DNA of 64,000 nt from NCBI RefSeq assembly GCF_014655295.1, contig NZ_BNBI01000018.1, positions 1 to 64,000 on the forward strand. Direction: 5' to 3'. This DNA comes from Streptomyces fumanus (GTDB taxonomy: Bacteria > Actinomycetota > Actinomycetes > Streptomycetales > Streptomycetaceae). A program made the position numbers and the translations under genes. This document shows positions 1 to 8,106 of the stretch, piece after piece. Within the stretch, counting starts at the first letter, position 1. Each line of letters starts with the position of its first letter. The notes below the pieces were generated by a model that did not search any database, was not told where the DNA came from, and saw nothing but the letters and a program-made list of their open reading frames with translations.

Positions 1-97
1 GGAAACGCCCGGTTACATTCCGAACCCGGAAGCTAAGCCTTACAGCGCCGATGGTACTGCAGGGGGGACCCTGTGGGAGAGTAGGACGCCGCCGAAC
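1..97 (+). rRNA. rrf: 5S ribosomal RNA, 3' portion (5' end outside window)
   Basis: The first bases match the 5S rRNA pattern of Streptomyces from loop B onward: the CCGAACCCGGAAG loop, the GATGGTACTGC segment and the closing stretch GTGGGAGAGTAGGACGCCGC. Roughly the first 20 to 25 nt are missing, so the window opens inside the gene at the distal end of an rrn operon. A rho-independent terminator follows ten bases downstream. The exact mature 3' end is estimated. Confidence 0.93.
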
Positions 98-106
98 TCC
101 TTTTAC

Positions 107-151
107 AGCTCTGGTCCTTGGGTGAACAACCCGAGGGCCAGAGCTTTTTTG
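107..151 (+). terminator. rrn operon terminator
   Basis: Perfect stem AGCTCTGG (107-114) with CCAGAGCT (138-145), with further G/C pairing inside the loop, followed directly by a T run. This is a classic rho-independent terminator closing the rRNA operon. Confidence 0.92.
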
Positions 152-206
152 CGTTGAGGTAGGGTCAGGGGGCATCGTTGGCTCGTTTCCCCCAGGAGGC
201 CCCCGG

Positions 207-815
207 GTGGAGGTCCAGGAGACCCGCGTCCAGACTGACCGGGTCCTCACCATCCCGAACATCCTCAGCATGGCCCGTCTCGTCGGCGTGCCCCTCTTCC
301 TGTGGCTGATTCTCAGGCCCGAGTTCGGCGGCCCCAAGAGCGACGGCTGGGCCCTGCTGGTGCTCGCCCTCAGCGGCATCAGCGACTACCTGGACGGCAA
401 GCTCGCCCGGCGATGGAACCAGGTCAGCAGCCTCGGCCGGCTCCTCGACCCCGCGGCGGACCGGCTCTACATCCTGTCCACCCTGGTCGGGCTCACCTGG
501 CGCGAGATCCTGCCGCTCTGGCTGACCGCCGTACTGGTGGCGCGCGAACTGGTGCTGCTCGTCATGGTCGGCGTGCTGCGGCGGCACGGCTATCCCCCGC
601 CGCAGGTGAACTTCCTCGGGAAGGCCGCGACCTTCAACCTGATGTACGCCTTCCCGCTGCTCCTGCTCAGTGACGGAAGCGGATGGATCTCGTCACTCGC
701 TGCTATTTTCGGATGGGCGTTCGCCGGATGGGGTACAACCCTGTACTGGTGGGCAGGAGTCCTCTATGTGGTGCAGGTCCGCCGCTTGGTCCGAGCGGAC
801 GCCACGGCCGATTGA
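207..815 (+). CDS. CDP-alcohol phosphatidyltransferase (cardiolipin synthase / PgsA-like)
   Basis: A 202-residue integral membrane enzyme that transfers a phosphatidyl group from CDP-diacylglycerol to an alcohol acceptor. The family signature D-G-x2-A-R-x8-G-x3-D-x3-D is complete: D63, G64, A67, R68, G77, D81 and D85. Hydrophobic segments flank the motif, as expected for a polytopic enzyme. GTG start is preceded by GGAGG at 195-199. The gene at this place before the guanylyltransferase is, in Streptomyces coelicolor, the eukaryote-like cardiolipin synthase, and in Mycobacterium it is called pgsA2. I infer cardiolipin synthase. The motif alone cannot separate it from phosphatidylglycerophosphate synthase. 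Confidence 0.88.
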   Translation: MEVQETRVQTDRVLTIPNILSMARLVGVPLFLWLILRPEFGGPKSDGWALLVLALSGISDYLDGKLARRWNQVSSLGRLLDPAADRLYILSTLVGLTWREILPLWLTAVLVARELVLLVMVGVLRRHGYPPPQVNFLGKAATFNLMYAFPLLLLSDGSGWISSLAAIFGWAFAGWGTTLYWWAGVLYVVQVRRLVRADATAD

Positions 816-930
816 ACTCGCTGTTTGTCCGCCCGCCGCGGCCCGATGGCCCGCGCTGAAAAAGTGCGGGACAATCTGGAGTGGGTGAAGTCGGCCAGCC
901 AGCCGTCTTTTAGAGGAGGACGCTTCCGAC

Positions 931-3426
931 ATGAAGGCCGTCGTGATGGCCGGAGGCGAAGGCACACGCCTTCGTCCCATGACCTCAAGCATGCCCAAGC
1001 CGCTCCTGCCGGTGGCCAACCGGCCGATCATGGAGCACGTTCTGCGGCTGCTCAAAAGGCATGGGCTCAATGAAACCGTTGTGACCGTGCAGTTCCTGGC
1101 CTCGCTGGTCAAGAACTACTTCGGTGACGGTGAGGAGCTCGGGATGGAGCTCACCTATGCCAACGAGGAGAAGCCACTCGGTACCGCCGGAAGCGTCAAG
1201 AACGCCGAAGAGGCGTTGAAGGACGATGCCTTCCTGGTGATCTCCGGTGATGCCCTGACCGACTTCGACCTCACCGAGCTCATCAACTTCCACAAGGAAA
1301 AGGGCGCGCTCGTCACCGTCTGCCTGACACGCGTGCCGAACCCCTTGGAATTCGGTATCACCATCGTCGACGAGGAAGGCAAGGTCGAGCGCTTCCTGGA
1401 GAAGCCGACCTGGGGCCAGGTTTTCTCGGACACGGTGAACACCGGCATCTACGTGATGGAGCCCGAGGTCTTCAACTACGTCGACCCCGATGTGCCCGTC
1501 GACTGGTCCGGTGATGTCTTCCCGCAGCTCATGAAGGAAGGCAAGCCGATCTACGGCTATGTCGCCGAGGGCTACTGGGAGGACGTCGGCACGCACGAGA
1601 GCTACGTCAAGGCCCAGGCCGACGTGCTGGAGGGCAAGGTCGACGTCGACATCGACGGCTTCGAGATCTCGCCCGGCGTCTGGGTGGCCGAGGGCGCCGA
1701 GGTGCACCCCGACGCCGTCCTGCGCGGACCGCTCTACATCGGTGACTACGCCAAGGTCGAGGCCGGCGCCGAGATCCGCGAGCACACGGTCGTCGGCTCC
1801 AACGTCGTCGTCAAGAGCGGCGCGTTCCTGCACAAGGCCGTCGTCCACGACAACGTGTACGTCGGACCGCACAGCAATCTGCGCGGCTGCGTCGTCGGCA
1901 AGAACACCGACATCATGCGGGCCGCGCGGATCGAGGACGGCGCCGTCATCGGCGACGAATGCCTGGTCGGTGAAGAATCGATCGTTCAGGGCAATGTGCG
2001 GGTCTACCCGTTCAAGACGGTGGAGGCCGGCGCCTTCGTCAACACCTCGGTCATCTGGGAGTCCCGCGGCCAGGCGCACCTGTTCGGCGCCAGAGGCGTG
2101 TCCGGGATCCTCAACGTCGAGATCACGCCGGAACTCGCCGTACGGCTGGCCGGTGCCTACGCGACCACGCTCAAGAAGGGCTCCACGGTCACCACGGCCC
2201 GTGACCACTCCCGTGGTGCCCGTGCGCTGAAGCGGGCCGTGATCTCGGCGCTGCAGGCCAGCGCCATCGACGTACGGGACCTGGAGAACGTACCGCTGCC
2301 CGTGGCGCGGCAGCAGACCGCGCGGGGCAGCGCCGGCGGCATCATGATCCGGACCACTCCGGGTGTCCCGGACTCCGTGGACATCATGTTCTTCGACAGC
2401 CAGGGCGCCGATCTGTCCCAGGGCAGCCAGCGCAAGCTCGACCGGGTGTTCGCCCGGCAGGAGTACCGGCGGGCCTTCCCCGGCGAGATCGGTGACCTGC
2501 ACTTCCCGTCCAGCGTGTACGACTCGTACACCGGGTCCCTGCTGCGGAACGTCGATACGACCGGGATCGCCGAGTCGGGTCTCAAGGTGGTCGTGGACGC
2601 GTCCAACGGCAGCGCCGGGCTCGTGCTGCCCAGCCTGCTGGGCAAGCTGGGCGTGGACTCGCTGACCGTGAACCCCGGGCTCGACGAGTCCCGGCCGACC
2701 GAGTCGGCGGACATGCGCCGGTCGGGGCTGGTCCGGCTCGGTGAGATCGTGGCCTCGTCCCGGGCCGCGTTCGGCGTGCGGTTCGACCCGGTCGGCGAGC
2801 GGCTCTCGCTCGTCGACGAGAAGGGCCGGATCATCGAGGACGACCGGGCGCTGCTGGTGATGCTGGACCTGATCGCCGCCGAGCGGCGCAGCGGCCGGGT
2901 CGCGCTGCCGGTGACCACCACGCGGATCGCCGAGCAGGTGGCGGCGTACCACGGCACCCAGGTCGAGTGGACGACCACCTCTCCCGACGACCTCACCCGG
3001 GTCGGCGGCGAGGAGGGCACGATCTTCGGCGGTGACGGCAAGGGCGGCTTCATCGTCCCCGAGTTCAGCAGCGTCTACGACGGCACGGCGGCGTTCGTCC
3101 GGCTGATCGGGCTGGTGGCGCGGACGCAGCTCACGCTCAGCCAGATCGACGCGCGGATCCCGAGGGCTCACGTCCTCAAGCGGGATCTGGCCACCCCGTG
3201 GGCCGTCAAGGGCCTGGTCATGCGCCGGGTCGTCGAGGAGGCCGGAGACCGGTCCGTGGACACCACCGACGGCGTGCGGGTGGTGGAGAGCGACGGGCGC
3301 TGGGTGATGGTCCTGCCCGACCCGGCCGAGGCGGTCACCCACCTGTGGGCCGAGGGTCCCGACGACGCCTCCGCGCAGGCCCTGCTCGACGAGTGGTCGG
3401 CGGTCGTGGACAGCGCCGGCCGGTAA
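931..3426 (+). CDS. Mannose-1-phosphate guanylyltransferase-like protein fused to a degenerate phosphomannomutase domain
   Basis: 831 residues in three parts. Residues 1-235 are a sugar-1-phosphate nucleotidyltransferase with the GGEGTRLRP pyrophosphorylase loop (about residues 8-16) and K23. Residues about 245-380 form a left-handed beta-helix of hexapeptide repeats. Residues about 380-831 resemble phosphomannomutase/phosphoglucomutase. In this last part the phosphoserine loop TASHNP is replaced by residues around R474-T475-T476-P477, and the metal loop DxDxDR reads D619-P-V-G-E-R624, so two of three metal aspartates are missing. The C-terminal domain is therefore probably not a mutase and may be structural or regulatory. 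An upstream AGAGGAGGA (912-920) supports the ATG. Likely supplies NDP-sugars for cell envelope glycans; nucleotide specificity (GTP or other) is inferred from family. Confidence 0.88.
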   Translation: MKAVVMAGGEGTRLRPMTSSMPKPLLPVANRPIMEHVLRLLKRHGLNETVVTVQFLASLVKNYFGDGEELGMELTYANEEKPLGTAGSVKNAEEALKDDAFLVISGDALTDFDLTELINFHKEKGALVTVCLTRVPNPLEFGITIVDEEGKVERFLEKPTWGQVFSDTVNTGIYVMEPEVFNYVDPDVPVDWSGDVFPQLMKEGKPIYGYVAEGYWEDVGTHESYVKAQADVLEGKVDVDIDGFEISPGVWVAEGAEVHPDAVLRGPLYIGDYAKVEAGAEIREHTVVGSNVVVKSGAFLHKAVVHDNVYVGPHSNLRGCVVGKNTDIMRAARIEDGAVIGDECLVGEESIVQGNVRVYPFKTVEAGAFVNTSVIWESRGQAHLFGARGVSGILNVEITPELAVRLAGAYATTLKKGSTVTTARDHSRGARALKRAVISALQASAIDVRDLENVPLPVARQQTARGSAGGIMIRTTPGVPDSVDIMFFDSQGADLSQGSQRKLDRVFARQEYRRAFPGEIGDLHFPSSVYDSYTGSLLRNVDTTGIAESGLKVVVDASNGSAGLVLPSLLGKLGVDSLTVNPGLDESRPTESADMRRSGLVRLGEIVASSRAAFGVRFDPVGERLSLVDEKGRIIEDDRALLVMLDLIAAERRSGRVALPVTTTRIAEQVAAYHGTQVEWTTTSPDDLTRVGGEEGTIFGGDGKGGFIVPEFSSVYDGTAAFVRLIGLVARTQLTLSQIDARIPRAHVLKRDLATPWAVKGLVMRRVVEEAGDRSVDTTDGVRVVESDGRWVMVLPDPAEAVTHLWAEGPDDASAQALLDEWSAVVDSAGR

Positions 3427-3532
3427 AACACGCCTACGCGCGCGTGCCGGACAAGTGTCCCCAAGGGGGCCTGTCCGGCACGCCGGTGGGGCCGTTCGGA
3501 GTCGGCGGCGGCGACGTGCGACGATGTGCGGC

Positions 3533-4429
3533 ATGCCGCAGCAACCCCCCGTTCGGAGCACACCCACGCGGCCCCCGCGCCCGGACGCGTCCATGTCGTT
3601 GATCACCAACGTGATGGACCACAGCCTCGACGACGGATACGCCGAGGCCGCGGCGCGGAAGAAGGCCGCGGACGCCGGGGGTCTGCCCCGGACCCTGCGG
3701 GCCAGGCTCGGCCTGGCCCTCGGGCTGGTGCTCGCCGCGCTCGTGGTGACCGTCGGCGCCGCCCAGGCGCGGGTCGCGGCGCCGGTCGTCGCCAAGGAGC
3801 GCGGGGAACTGATCGACCGCATCGACCAGGAGACCGAGGCCGCCGACGACCTGGAGGACGACGTCGACAAGCTCCGCGAGGAGGTCGGCGCCCGGCAGCG
3901 CGAGGCCCTGCGGCACAGCGGCGGCGGCGACCGGGGCGAACTCGTGGGCATCCTGTCCGGGGCCGTCGCCGTGCACGGACCCGGGGTGCGGCTGTCGGTG
4001 AACGACGCCAAGGACGTCTCCGCGGGCGGTGACGGAGAGCCGCGCGGCACCTCGGGCTTCGCCGACACCGGCCGGGTGCGCGACCGGGACATGCAGCGCG
4101 TCGTCAACGGGCTCTGGGCGTCCGGCGCCGAGGCCGTCTCCATCAACGGGCAGCGGCTGACCGCGCTCTCCGCGATCCGCGCCGCGGGCGACGCGATACT
4201 GGTCGACAACAGGCCGCTGGTGCCGCCGTACACCGTGCTCGCGGTGGGGGACGGGCAGGGGCTCAGCCGCCGGTTCCAGGACAGCGCCGACGGGCTGTAC
4301 CTGCACGCCCTCCAGGAGAACTACGGCATCCGGACCGGCATCTCCGTCGAGGACGACCTCCGGCTGCCGGCCGCACCGAGTGTGACCGTACGTATCGCAC
4401 AACCGAAAACCGAGAAGGGCACATCGTGA
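3533..4429 (+). CDS. DUF881 membrane protein (first copy)
   Basis: About 298 residues: a proline-rich cytoplasmic N-terminus, one transmembrane helix near residues 60-82 (LGLALGLVLAALVVTVG), a short coiled coil (residues about 90-125, QETEAADDLEDDVDKLREEV), then the extracytoplasmic DUF881 domain with the typical VHGPGVRLSVND and VNGLWASGAEAVSINGQRL segments. Function is unknown; the family is often found beside cell-division and envelope genes in actinobacteria and Firmicutes. Its stop overlaps the next start (GTGA), indicating translational coupling. The start is uncertain: ATG 3533 was chosen over in-frame ATGs at 3524 and 3593, and there is no clear ribosome site. Confidence 0.85.
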   Translation: MPQQPPVRSTPTRPPRPDASMSLITNVMDHSLDDGYAEAAARKKAADAGGLPRTLRARLGLALGLVLAALVVTVGAAQARVAAPVVAKERGELIDRIDQETEAADDLEDDVDKLREEVGARQREALRHSGGGDRGELVGILSGAVAVHGPGVRLSVNDAKDVSAGGDGEPRGTSGFADTGRVRDRDMQRVVNGLWASGAEAVSINGQRLTALSAIRAAGDAILVDNRPLVPPYTVLAVGDGQGLSRRFQDSADGLYLHALQENYGIRTGISVEDDLRLPAAPSVTVRIAQPKTEKGTS

Positions 4430-4758
4430 TCGCCGTACTGGGCCTCGTCGTGGGAGTCGTGGCGGGACTGTTGGTCCGGCCGGAGGTTCCGGCGGCCGTC
4501 GAGCCGTATCTGCCGATCGCCGTGGTGGCGGCGCTGGACGCCGTCTTCGGCGGGCTGCGGGCCATGCTCGACGGCATCTTCGACGACAAGGTGTTCGTGG
4601 TGTCGTTCCTGTCGAACGTCGTCGTCGCCGCGCTGATCGTGTTCCTGGGCGACAAGCTGGGCGTCGGCGCCCAGTTGTCCACCGGGGTCGTGGTCGTCCT
4701 CGGCATCCGGATCTTCTCCAACGCCGCGGCGATCCGCCGGCACGTCTTCCGGGCGTGA
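4426..4758 (+). CDS. sbp: Small basic protein Sbp (DUF1290)
   Basis: 110 residues made of three or four hydrophobic segments (for example residues 1-17, 25-45 and 65-85) with short polar turns. It matches the DUF1290 / Sbp family of small membrane proteins, named after the small basic protein encoded near ftsZ in Bacillus. The GTG start overlaps the previous stop and its own stop overlaps the next GTG, so the three genes DUF881-Sbp-DUF881 form one translationally coupled unit. The same trio exists in Mycobacterium (Rv1823-Rv1825). Molecular role unknown; a membrane complex of the three products is an inference from coupling and conservation. Confidence 0.87.
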   Translation: MIAVLGLVVGVVAGLLVRPEVPAAVEPYLPIAVVAALDAVFGGLRAMLDGIFDDKVFVVSFLSNVVVAALIVFLGDKLGVGAQLSTGVVVVLGIRIFSNAAAIRRHVFRA

Positions 4759-5600
4759 GGCCGATGAGCGACCACGACAGGACCAACGGCCACCGGTTCC
4801 GCGCCGAGCTGCCCGCGGAGGTGACCGCGCCGCCGAGCGCGGCCGAGGAGACGCCCGGGGAACGGACGCCAGCCGCGCTGACCGGGCGGCAGCGGCTGGT
4901 GAAGGGGCTGTGGCCGCCGCGCGTCACCCGGGCCCAACTGATCGTCGCCCTGCTGCTGTTCGGGCTCGGCTTCGGGCTGGCCGTCCAGGTGGCGTCCAAC
5001 AGCGACGGGGACAGCGCGCTGCGCGGCGCCCGCCAGGAAGATCTTGTCCGTATCCTCGATGAACTCGATGACCGTACGCAACGTCTTGAGGACGAGAAGC
5101 AGGGTCTGGAGAAGCAGCGCGGCGAGCTGGAGAACAGCTCCGACCAGGCCGAGGAGGCCCGCAAGCAGACCGTCGAGAAGGAACGGCAACTCGGCGTGCT
5201 GGCGGGCACCGTGGCCGCGCAGGGACCCGGCATCACGATGACGGTCCAGGACACGAAGGGGAGGGTCGAGGCGGACATGCTGCTCGACGCGGTCCAGGAA
5301 CTGCGTGCGGCCGGCGCGGAGGCGATCCAGGTCAACGGGGTGCGCGTGGTCGCGGGAACGTTCCTGACGGACTCCGGCGACACCGTGAGCGTCGACGGGA
5401 ACAAGATCAACGCGCCGTATCGTTTCAAGGTCATCGGCAAGCCGCAGGATCTCGAACCGGCGCTCAACATCCCGGGAGGCGTGGTGCAGACTCTGGAGAA
5501 GGAACTGGCCACCGTGACGGTCGAGCGGTCGAGCAAGATCGTCGTGGATGCCTTGCGAGCGGCGGAGCGGCCTGACTACGCTCGGTCGTCATCCCGGTGA
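4755..5600 (+). CDS. DUF881 membrane protein (second copy)
   Basis: 281 residues with the same plan as the gene two positions upstream: polar N-terminus of about 55 residues, one transmembrane helix (LIVALLLFGLGFGLAVQV, about 58-75), a long charged coiled coil (about residues 85-145), then the DUF881 domain with VAAQGPGITMTVQD and LRAAGAEAIQVNGVRV. GTG 4755 overlaps the Sbp stop; ATG 4764 is a possible alternative start. The two DUF881 proteins are clearly paralogous but diverged, and they bracket Sbp. Nothing in the sequence suggests an enzyme. Localised at the membrane with the main domain outside. Confidence 0.87.
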   Translation: MRPMSDHDRTNGHRFRAELPAEVTAPPSAAEETPGERTPAALTGRQRLVKGLWPPRVTRAQLIVALLLFGLGFGLAVQVASNSDGDSALRGARQEDLVRILDELDDRTQRLEDEKQGLEKQRGELENSSDQAEEARKQTVEKERQLGVLAGTVAAQGPGITMTVQDTKGRVEADMLLDAVQELRAAGAEAIQVNGVRVVAGTFLTDSGDTVSVDGNKINAPYRFKVIGKPQDLEPALNIPGGVVQTLEKELATVTVERSSKIVVDALRAAERPDYARSSSR

Positions 5601-5790
5601 ACCGGGGGTGCATGGGGGCCGTCCGACGAGGGCATGAGCTTGCGGGGGGTCGGCGCACCGAATGGGTGGTGCGTGGTGGAAACTGTCTGGCGGCGACGGA
5701 CGTTGTGAAGGTGTCCGGGTCGGTCAGTACGGTCAGTCAGGGTTCGTCCTGCCCCACGGGCGGGTCTGTTTCGGTCAAGGGGAATCGCCC

Positions 5791-6597
5791 GTGAAGTTGT
5801 TTGCGAAGTTGTTCGGCAAGAGCGCGCGAGAGGGCGGCGAGAACGCGACCGCTCGCCACCGCGCGCAGCCCGACGCGGAGGGCCGGCGGCCGCTCTTCCG
5901 CGACCAGGTGGGTGGTCAGGGCGCGCCGTCCGTTGACCCTGCGCAGTCCGGCGGCATAGGTTTCGGGCAACCGTCGGCCTCGGGTACGGGTGGAGGCTTC
6001 GCCCCCGGTCCGTACGCGTCCAACGCCCCGGCGGGACAGCCGCCGCAGGAGGATCCGTCCATGTCGGCCCTGGTCTGTACGAGGTGCGGCAACCGCAACG
6101 CGGAGAACAGCCGCTTCTGCTCCAACTGCGGCGCGCCGCTGCGGCCCGGGGCGGCTCCGGAGCGTGCCTCCGAGACGACGTCCACCATCTCGATCTCGGG
6201 GCTCGAAGCCTACGACGCCGAGGCCACCGGGCAGACGCCGATGCCGACGCTCTCCCCGGAGGCGCAGGCCGCGGTGGACGCGCTGCCGCTGGGCTCCGCG
6301 CTGCTGGTCGTGCGCCGCGGGCCGAACTCGGGCAGCCGCTTCCTGCTGGACGGCGAGCTGACCACGGCGGGCCGGCACCCGCAGAGCGACATCTTCCTGG
6401 ACGACGTGACCGTCTCCCGCCGGCACGTGGAGTTCCGCCGGCAGCCGGACGGATCGTTCACGGTGGCCGACGTGGGCAGCCTGAACGGCACGTACGTCAA
6501 CCGCGAGCGGATCGACCAGGTCGCCCTGTCCAACGGTGACGAGGTGCAGATCGGCAAGTACCGGCTGGTCTTCTACGCGAGCCAGCGGGGCTACTGA
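5791..6597 (+). CDS. Zinc-ribbon and FHA domain protein, GarA-like
   Basis: 268 residues: a lysine-rich start, a low-complexity Gly/Pro/Gln linker, a zinc ribbon (C96-x2-C99 and C110-x2-C113), an ETTS motif at residues 128-131, and a C-terminal FHA domain (about 171-265) with GRHPQSDI, SRRH and NGTYVN, the phosphothreonine-binding residues. In Mycobacterium GarA and Corynebacterium OdhI the ETTS threonines are phosphorylated by Ser/Thr kinases, which makes the FHA domain close on itself and stop inhibiting 2-oxoglutarate dehydrogenase. The same switch is inferred here; the zinc ribbon and long linker are extra compared with GarA. GTG start with AAGGGGA at 5778-5784. GarA lies at the same place in the mycobacterial gene order. 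Confidence 0.9.
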   Translation: MKLFAKLFGKSAREGGENATARHRAQPDAEGRRPLFRDQVGGQGAPSVDPAQSGGIGFGQPSASGTGGGFAPGPYASNAPAGQPPQEDPSMSALVCTRCGNRNAENSRFCSNCGAPLRPGAAPERASETTSTISISGLEAYDAEATGQTPMPTLSPEAQAAVDALPLGSALLVVRRGPNSGSRFLLDGELTTAGRHPQSDIFLDDVTVSRRHVEFRRQPDGSFTVADVGSLNGTYVNRERIDQVALSNGDEVQIGKYRLVFYASQRGY

Positions 6598-6644
6598 CCC
6601 TCCCCCCGACTCCGGTCCGGGGAGACAGACCCCAGGGAAGGTCC

Positions 6645-7382
6645 ATGCTTCAAACACCGAGCGGCGGTGCCGGCCCCGGCGCCGCCGCCGCGGACAGTGG
6701 GCTGATGAGCATCGGCGCGGTGCTGAACGTGCTGCGCGACGAGTTCCCGGACATCACCATCTCCAAGATCCGTTTCCTGGAGTCGGAGGGGCTCGTCGAC
6801 CCGCGGCGGACCCCGGCCGGGTACCGCAAGTTCAGCGCCCATGACGTCGAGCGGCTCGGGCATGTGCTGCGCATGCAGCGGGACCACTACCTGCCGCTGA
6901 AGGTGATCCGCGAGCACCTGGACGCCATGGAGCGCGGGGAGTCGGTGAAGCTGCCCGCGCTCGGCCGGCACCGGGACGGCGAGGCCGTGCCCGAGACCTC
7001 CGAACCACCGGCGGCGGCCCGGATCGGGCGGCAGGAGCTGCTCGCCGCGGCCGGGATAGCGGAACCGCAGCTCGACGAGTGGGAGTCGTACGGGCTGATC
7101 GCTCCGCTGCCGGACGGGGCGTACGACGCGGAGGCGGTGACCGTCGCCTCGCTCGTGGTGGAGCTGGGACGGTTCGGGATCGAGCCACGGCACCTGAGGG
7201 TGATGAAGGCCGCGGCCGACCGGGAGGCCGGGCTGGTGGACCAGGTGGTCGCCCCGCTCAGGCGCCACCGGAACCCGCAGACCAGGGCGCACGCGGAGGC
7301 CCGTACCAAGGAGCTGGCGGGGCTCGCGGTGAAGCTGCACGCGGCGCTGGTGCAGACCGCGCTCGGGGTGCGGCTGCCCTGA
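6645..7382 (+). CDS. MerR-family transcriptional regulator (Rv1828-like)
   Basis: 245 residues. The MerR winged helix spans about residues 21-92 (MSIGAVLNVLRDEFPDITIS, then RFLESEGLV and KFSAHDVERLGHVL), followed by a linker and a second helix-turn-helix-like region (about 125-200) typical of the Rv1828 group, where dimerisation differs from classic MerR proteins. No metal-binding cysteines are seen, so this is not a metal sensor. GGGAAGG just before the ATG is the ribosome site. It lies 47 nt after the FHA gene on the same strand, as in mycobacteria. Targets unknown; control of neighbouring envelope genes is a guess. Confidence 0.9.
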   Translation: MLQTPSGGAGPGAAAADSGLMSIGAVLNVLRDEFPDITISKIRFLESEGLVDPRRTPAGYRKFSAHDVERLGHVLRMQRDHYLPLKVIREHLDAMERGESVKLPALGRHRDGEAVPETSEPPAAARIGRQELLAAAGIAEPQLDEWESYGLIAPLPDGAYDAEAVTVASLVVELGRFGIEPRHLRVMKAAADREAGLVDQVVAPLRRHRNPQTRAHAEARTKELAGLAVKLHAALVQTALGVRLP

Positions 7383-7466
7383 ATCGGTGGTATCGAGGGG
7401 TCCGGATCGGTCACCCGTTCCCGGCCCGACTACCCAAACGTCCCGGGCACGGCCTAGGGTTGCTGT

Positions 7467-7940
7467 GTGAACGAGCTCGATGTCGTAGGTGTCCGGGTCG
7501 AAATGCCCTCCAACCAACCGATCGTGCTGCTGCGTGAAGTGGGAGGCGACCGTTACCTTCCCATCTGGATCGGACCGGGGGAGGCGACGGCCATTGCCTT
7601 CGCCCAGCAGGGCATGGCTCCGGCGCGGCCGCTGACCCACGACCTGTTCAAGGACGTGCTGGAAGCCGTCGGCCAGGAGCTCACCGAAGTGCGCATCACG
7701 GACCTGCGTGAGGGGGTCTTCTACGCCGAGCTGGTCTTCGCCAGCGGGGTCGAGGTGAGCGCCCGCCCGTCCGACGCCATAGCGCTGGCGCTGCGCACCG
7801 GCACGCCGATCTACGGCAGTGACACGGTGCTCGACGACGCCGGTATCGCGATCCCGGACGAGCAGGAGGACGAGGTGGAGAAGTTCCGCGAGTTCCTGGA
7901 CCAGATCTCGCCGGAGGACTTCGGCACCAGCAACCAGTGA
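7467..7940 (+). CDS. Bifunctional nuclease family protein (BFN / DUF151)
   Basis: 157 residues with the DUF151 core: LPIWIGPGEATAIAFAQQG (about residues 31-49), RPLTHDL, and the acidic C-terminus (DEQEDEVEKFREFLDQI). The family is named from a plant protein reported to have RNase and DNase activity and is conserved next to the two MerR regulators in actinobacteria (Rv1829). Biochemical role in bacteria is unproven. There is no ribosome site; a TAGGGT -10 box at 7455-7460 lies six bases before the GTG, so the mRNA is probably leaderless. Confidence 0.9.
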   Translation: MNELDVVGVRVEMPSNQPIVLLREVGGDRYLPIWIGPGEATAIAFAQQGMAPARPLTHDLFKDVLEAVGQELTEVRITDLREGVFYAELVFASGVEVSARPSDAIALALRTGTPIYGSDTVLDDAGIAIPDEQEDEVEKFREFLDQISPEDFGTSNQ

Positions 7941-7955
7941 CGGCTGACGGCCTTC

Positions 7956-7971
7956 GCCGAAAGCATTCGGC
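7956..7971 (+). terminator. Possible weak terminator hairpin
   Basis: GCCGAA and TTCGGC separated by four bases, 15 nt after the stop of the bifunctional-nuclease gene. The stem is only six pairs and has no real T run, so it could also be incidental. Confidence 0.3.
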
Positions 7972-8020
7972 TAGCCTTTCCCCGCGGTTGGGCACGGGAA
8001 ACCACTCGTAGGGTGATTAT

Positions 8021-8038
8021 CACTCGGCGTGCCGAGTG
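8021..8038. promoter_or_regulatory. 18-bp palindrome, candidate operator
   Basis: CACTCGGC-GT-GCCGAGTG, a perfect 8-bp inverted repeat with a 2-bp centre, ten bases before the -35 box of the promoter in front of the second MerR gene. Autoregulation by one of the two MerR proteins is an inference. Confidence 0.4.
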
Positions 8039-8047
8039 TGGCGATCG

Positions 8048-8076
8048 TTGACGCACCCTTGGTGACTGCCTACCGT
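8048..8076 (+). promoter_or_regulatory. HrdB-type promoter of the second MerR gene
   Basis: TTGACG (8048-8053), 17-bp spacer, TACCGT (8071-8076). It agrees with the TTGACn / TAnnnT consensus of the main Streptomyces sigma factor. Transcription would start near 8083, placing the GGAGG at 8097 in a short leader. Confidence 0.55.
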
Positions 8077-8106
8077 CGAGGAGGCAGGTCAAGGACGGAG
8101 GTCGGC

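Noticed and set aside
985..4233. Very long minus-strand open frame (1082 codons) opposite the guanylyltransferase and DUF881 genes
   Set aside because: High-GC codon use leaves the reverse frame open; the plus-strand proteins have clear domains and motifs, the reverse has none.
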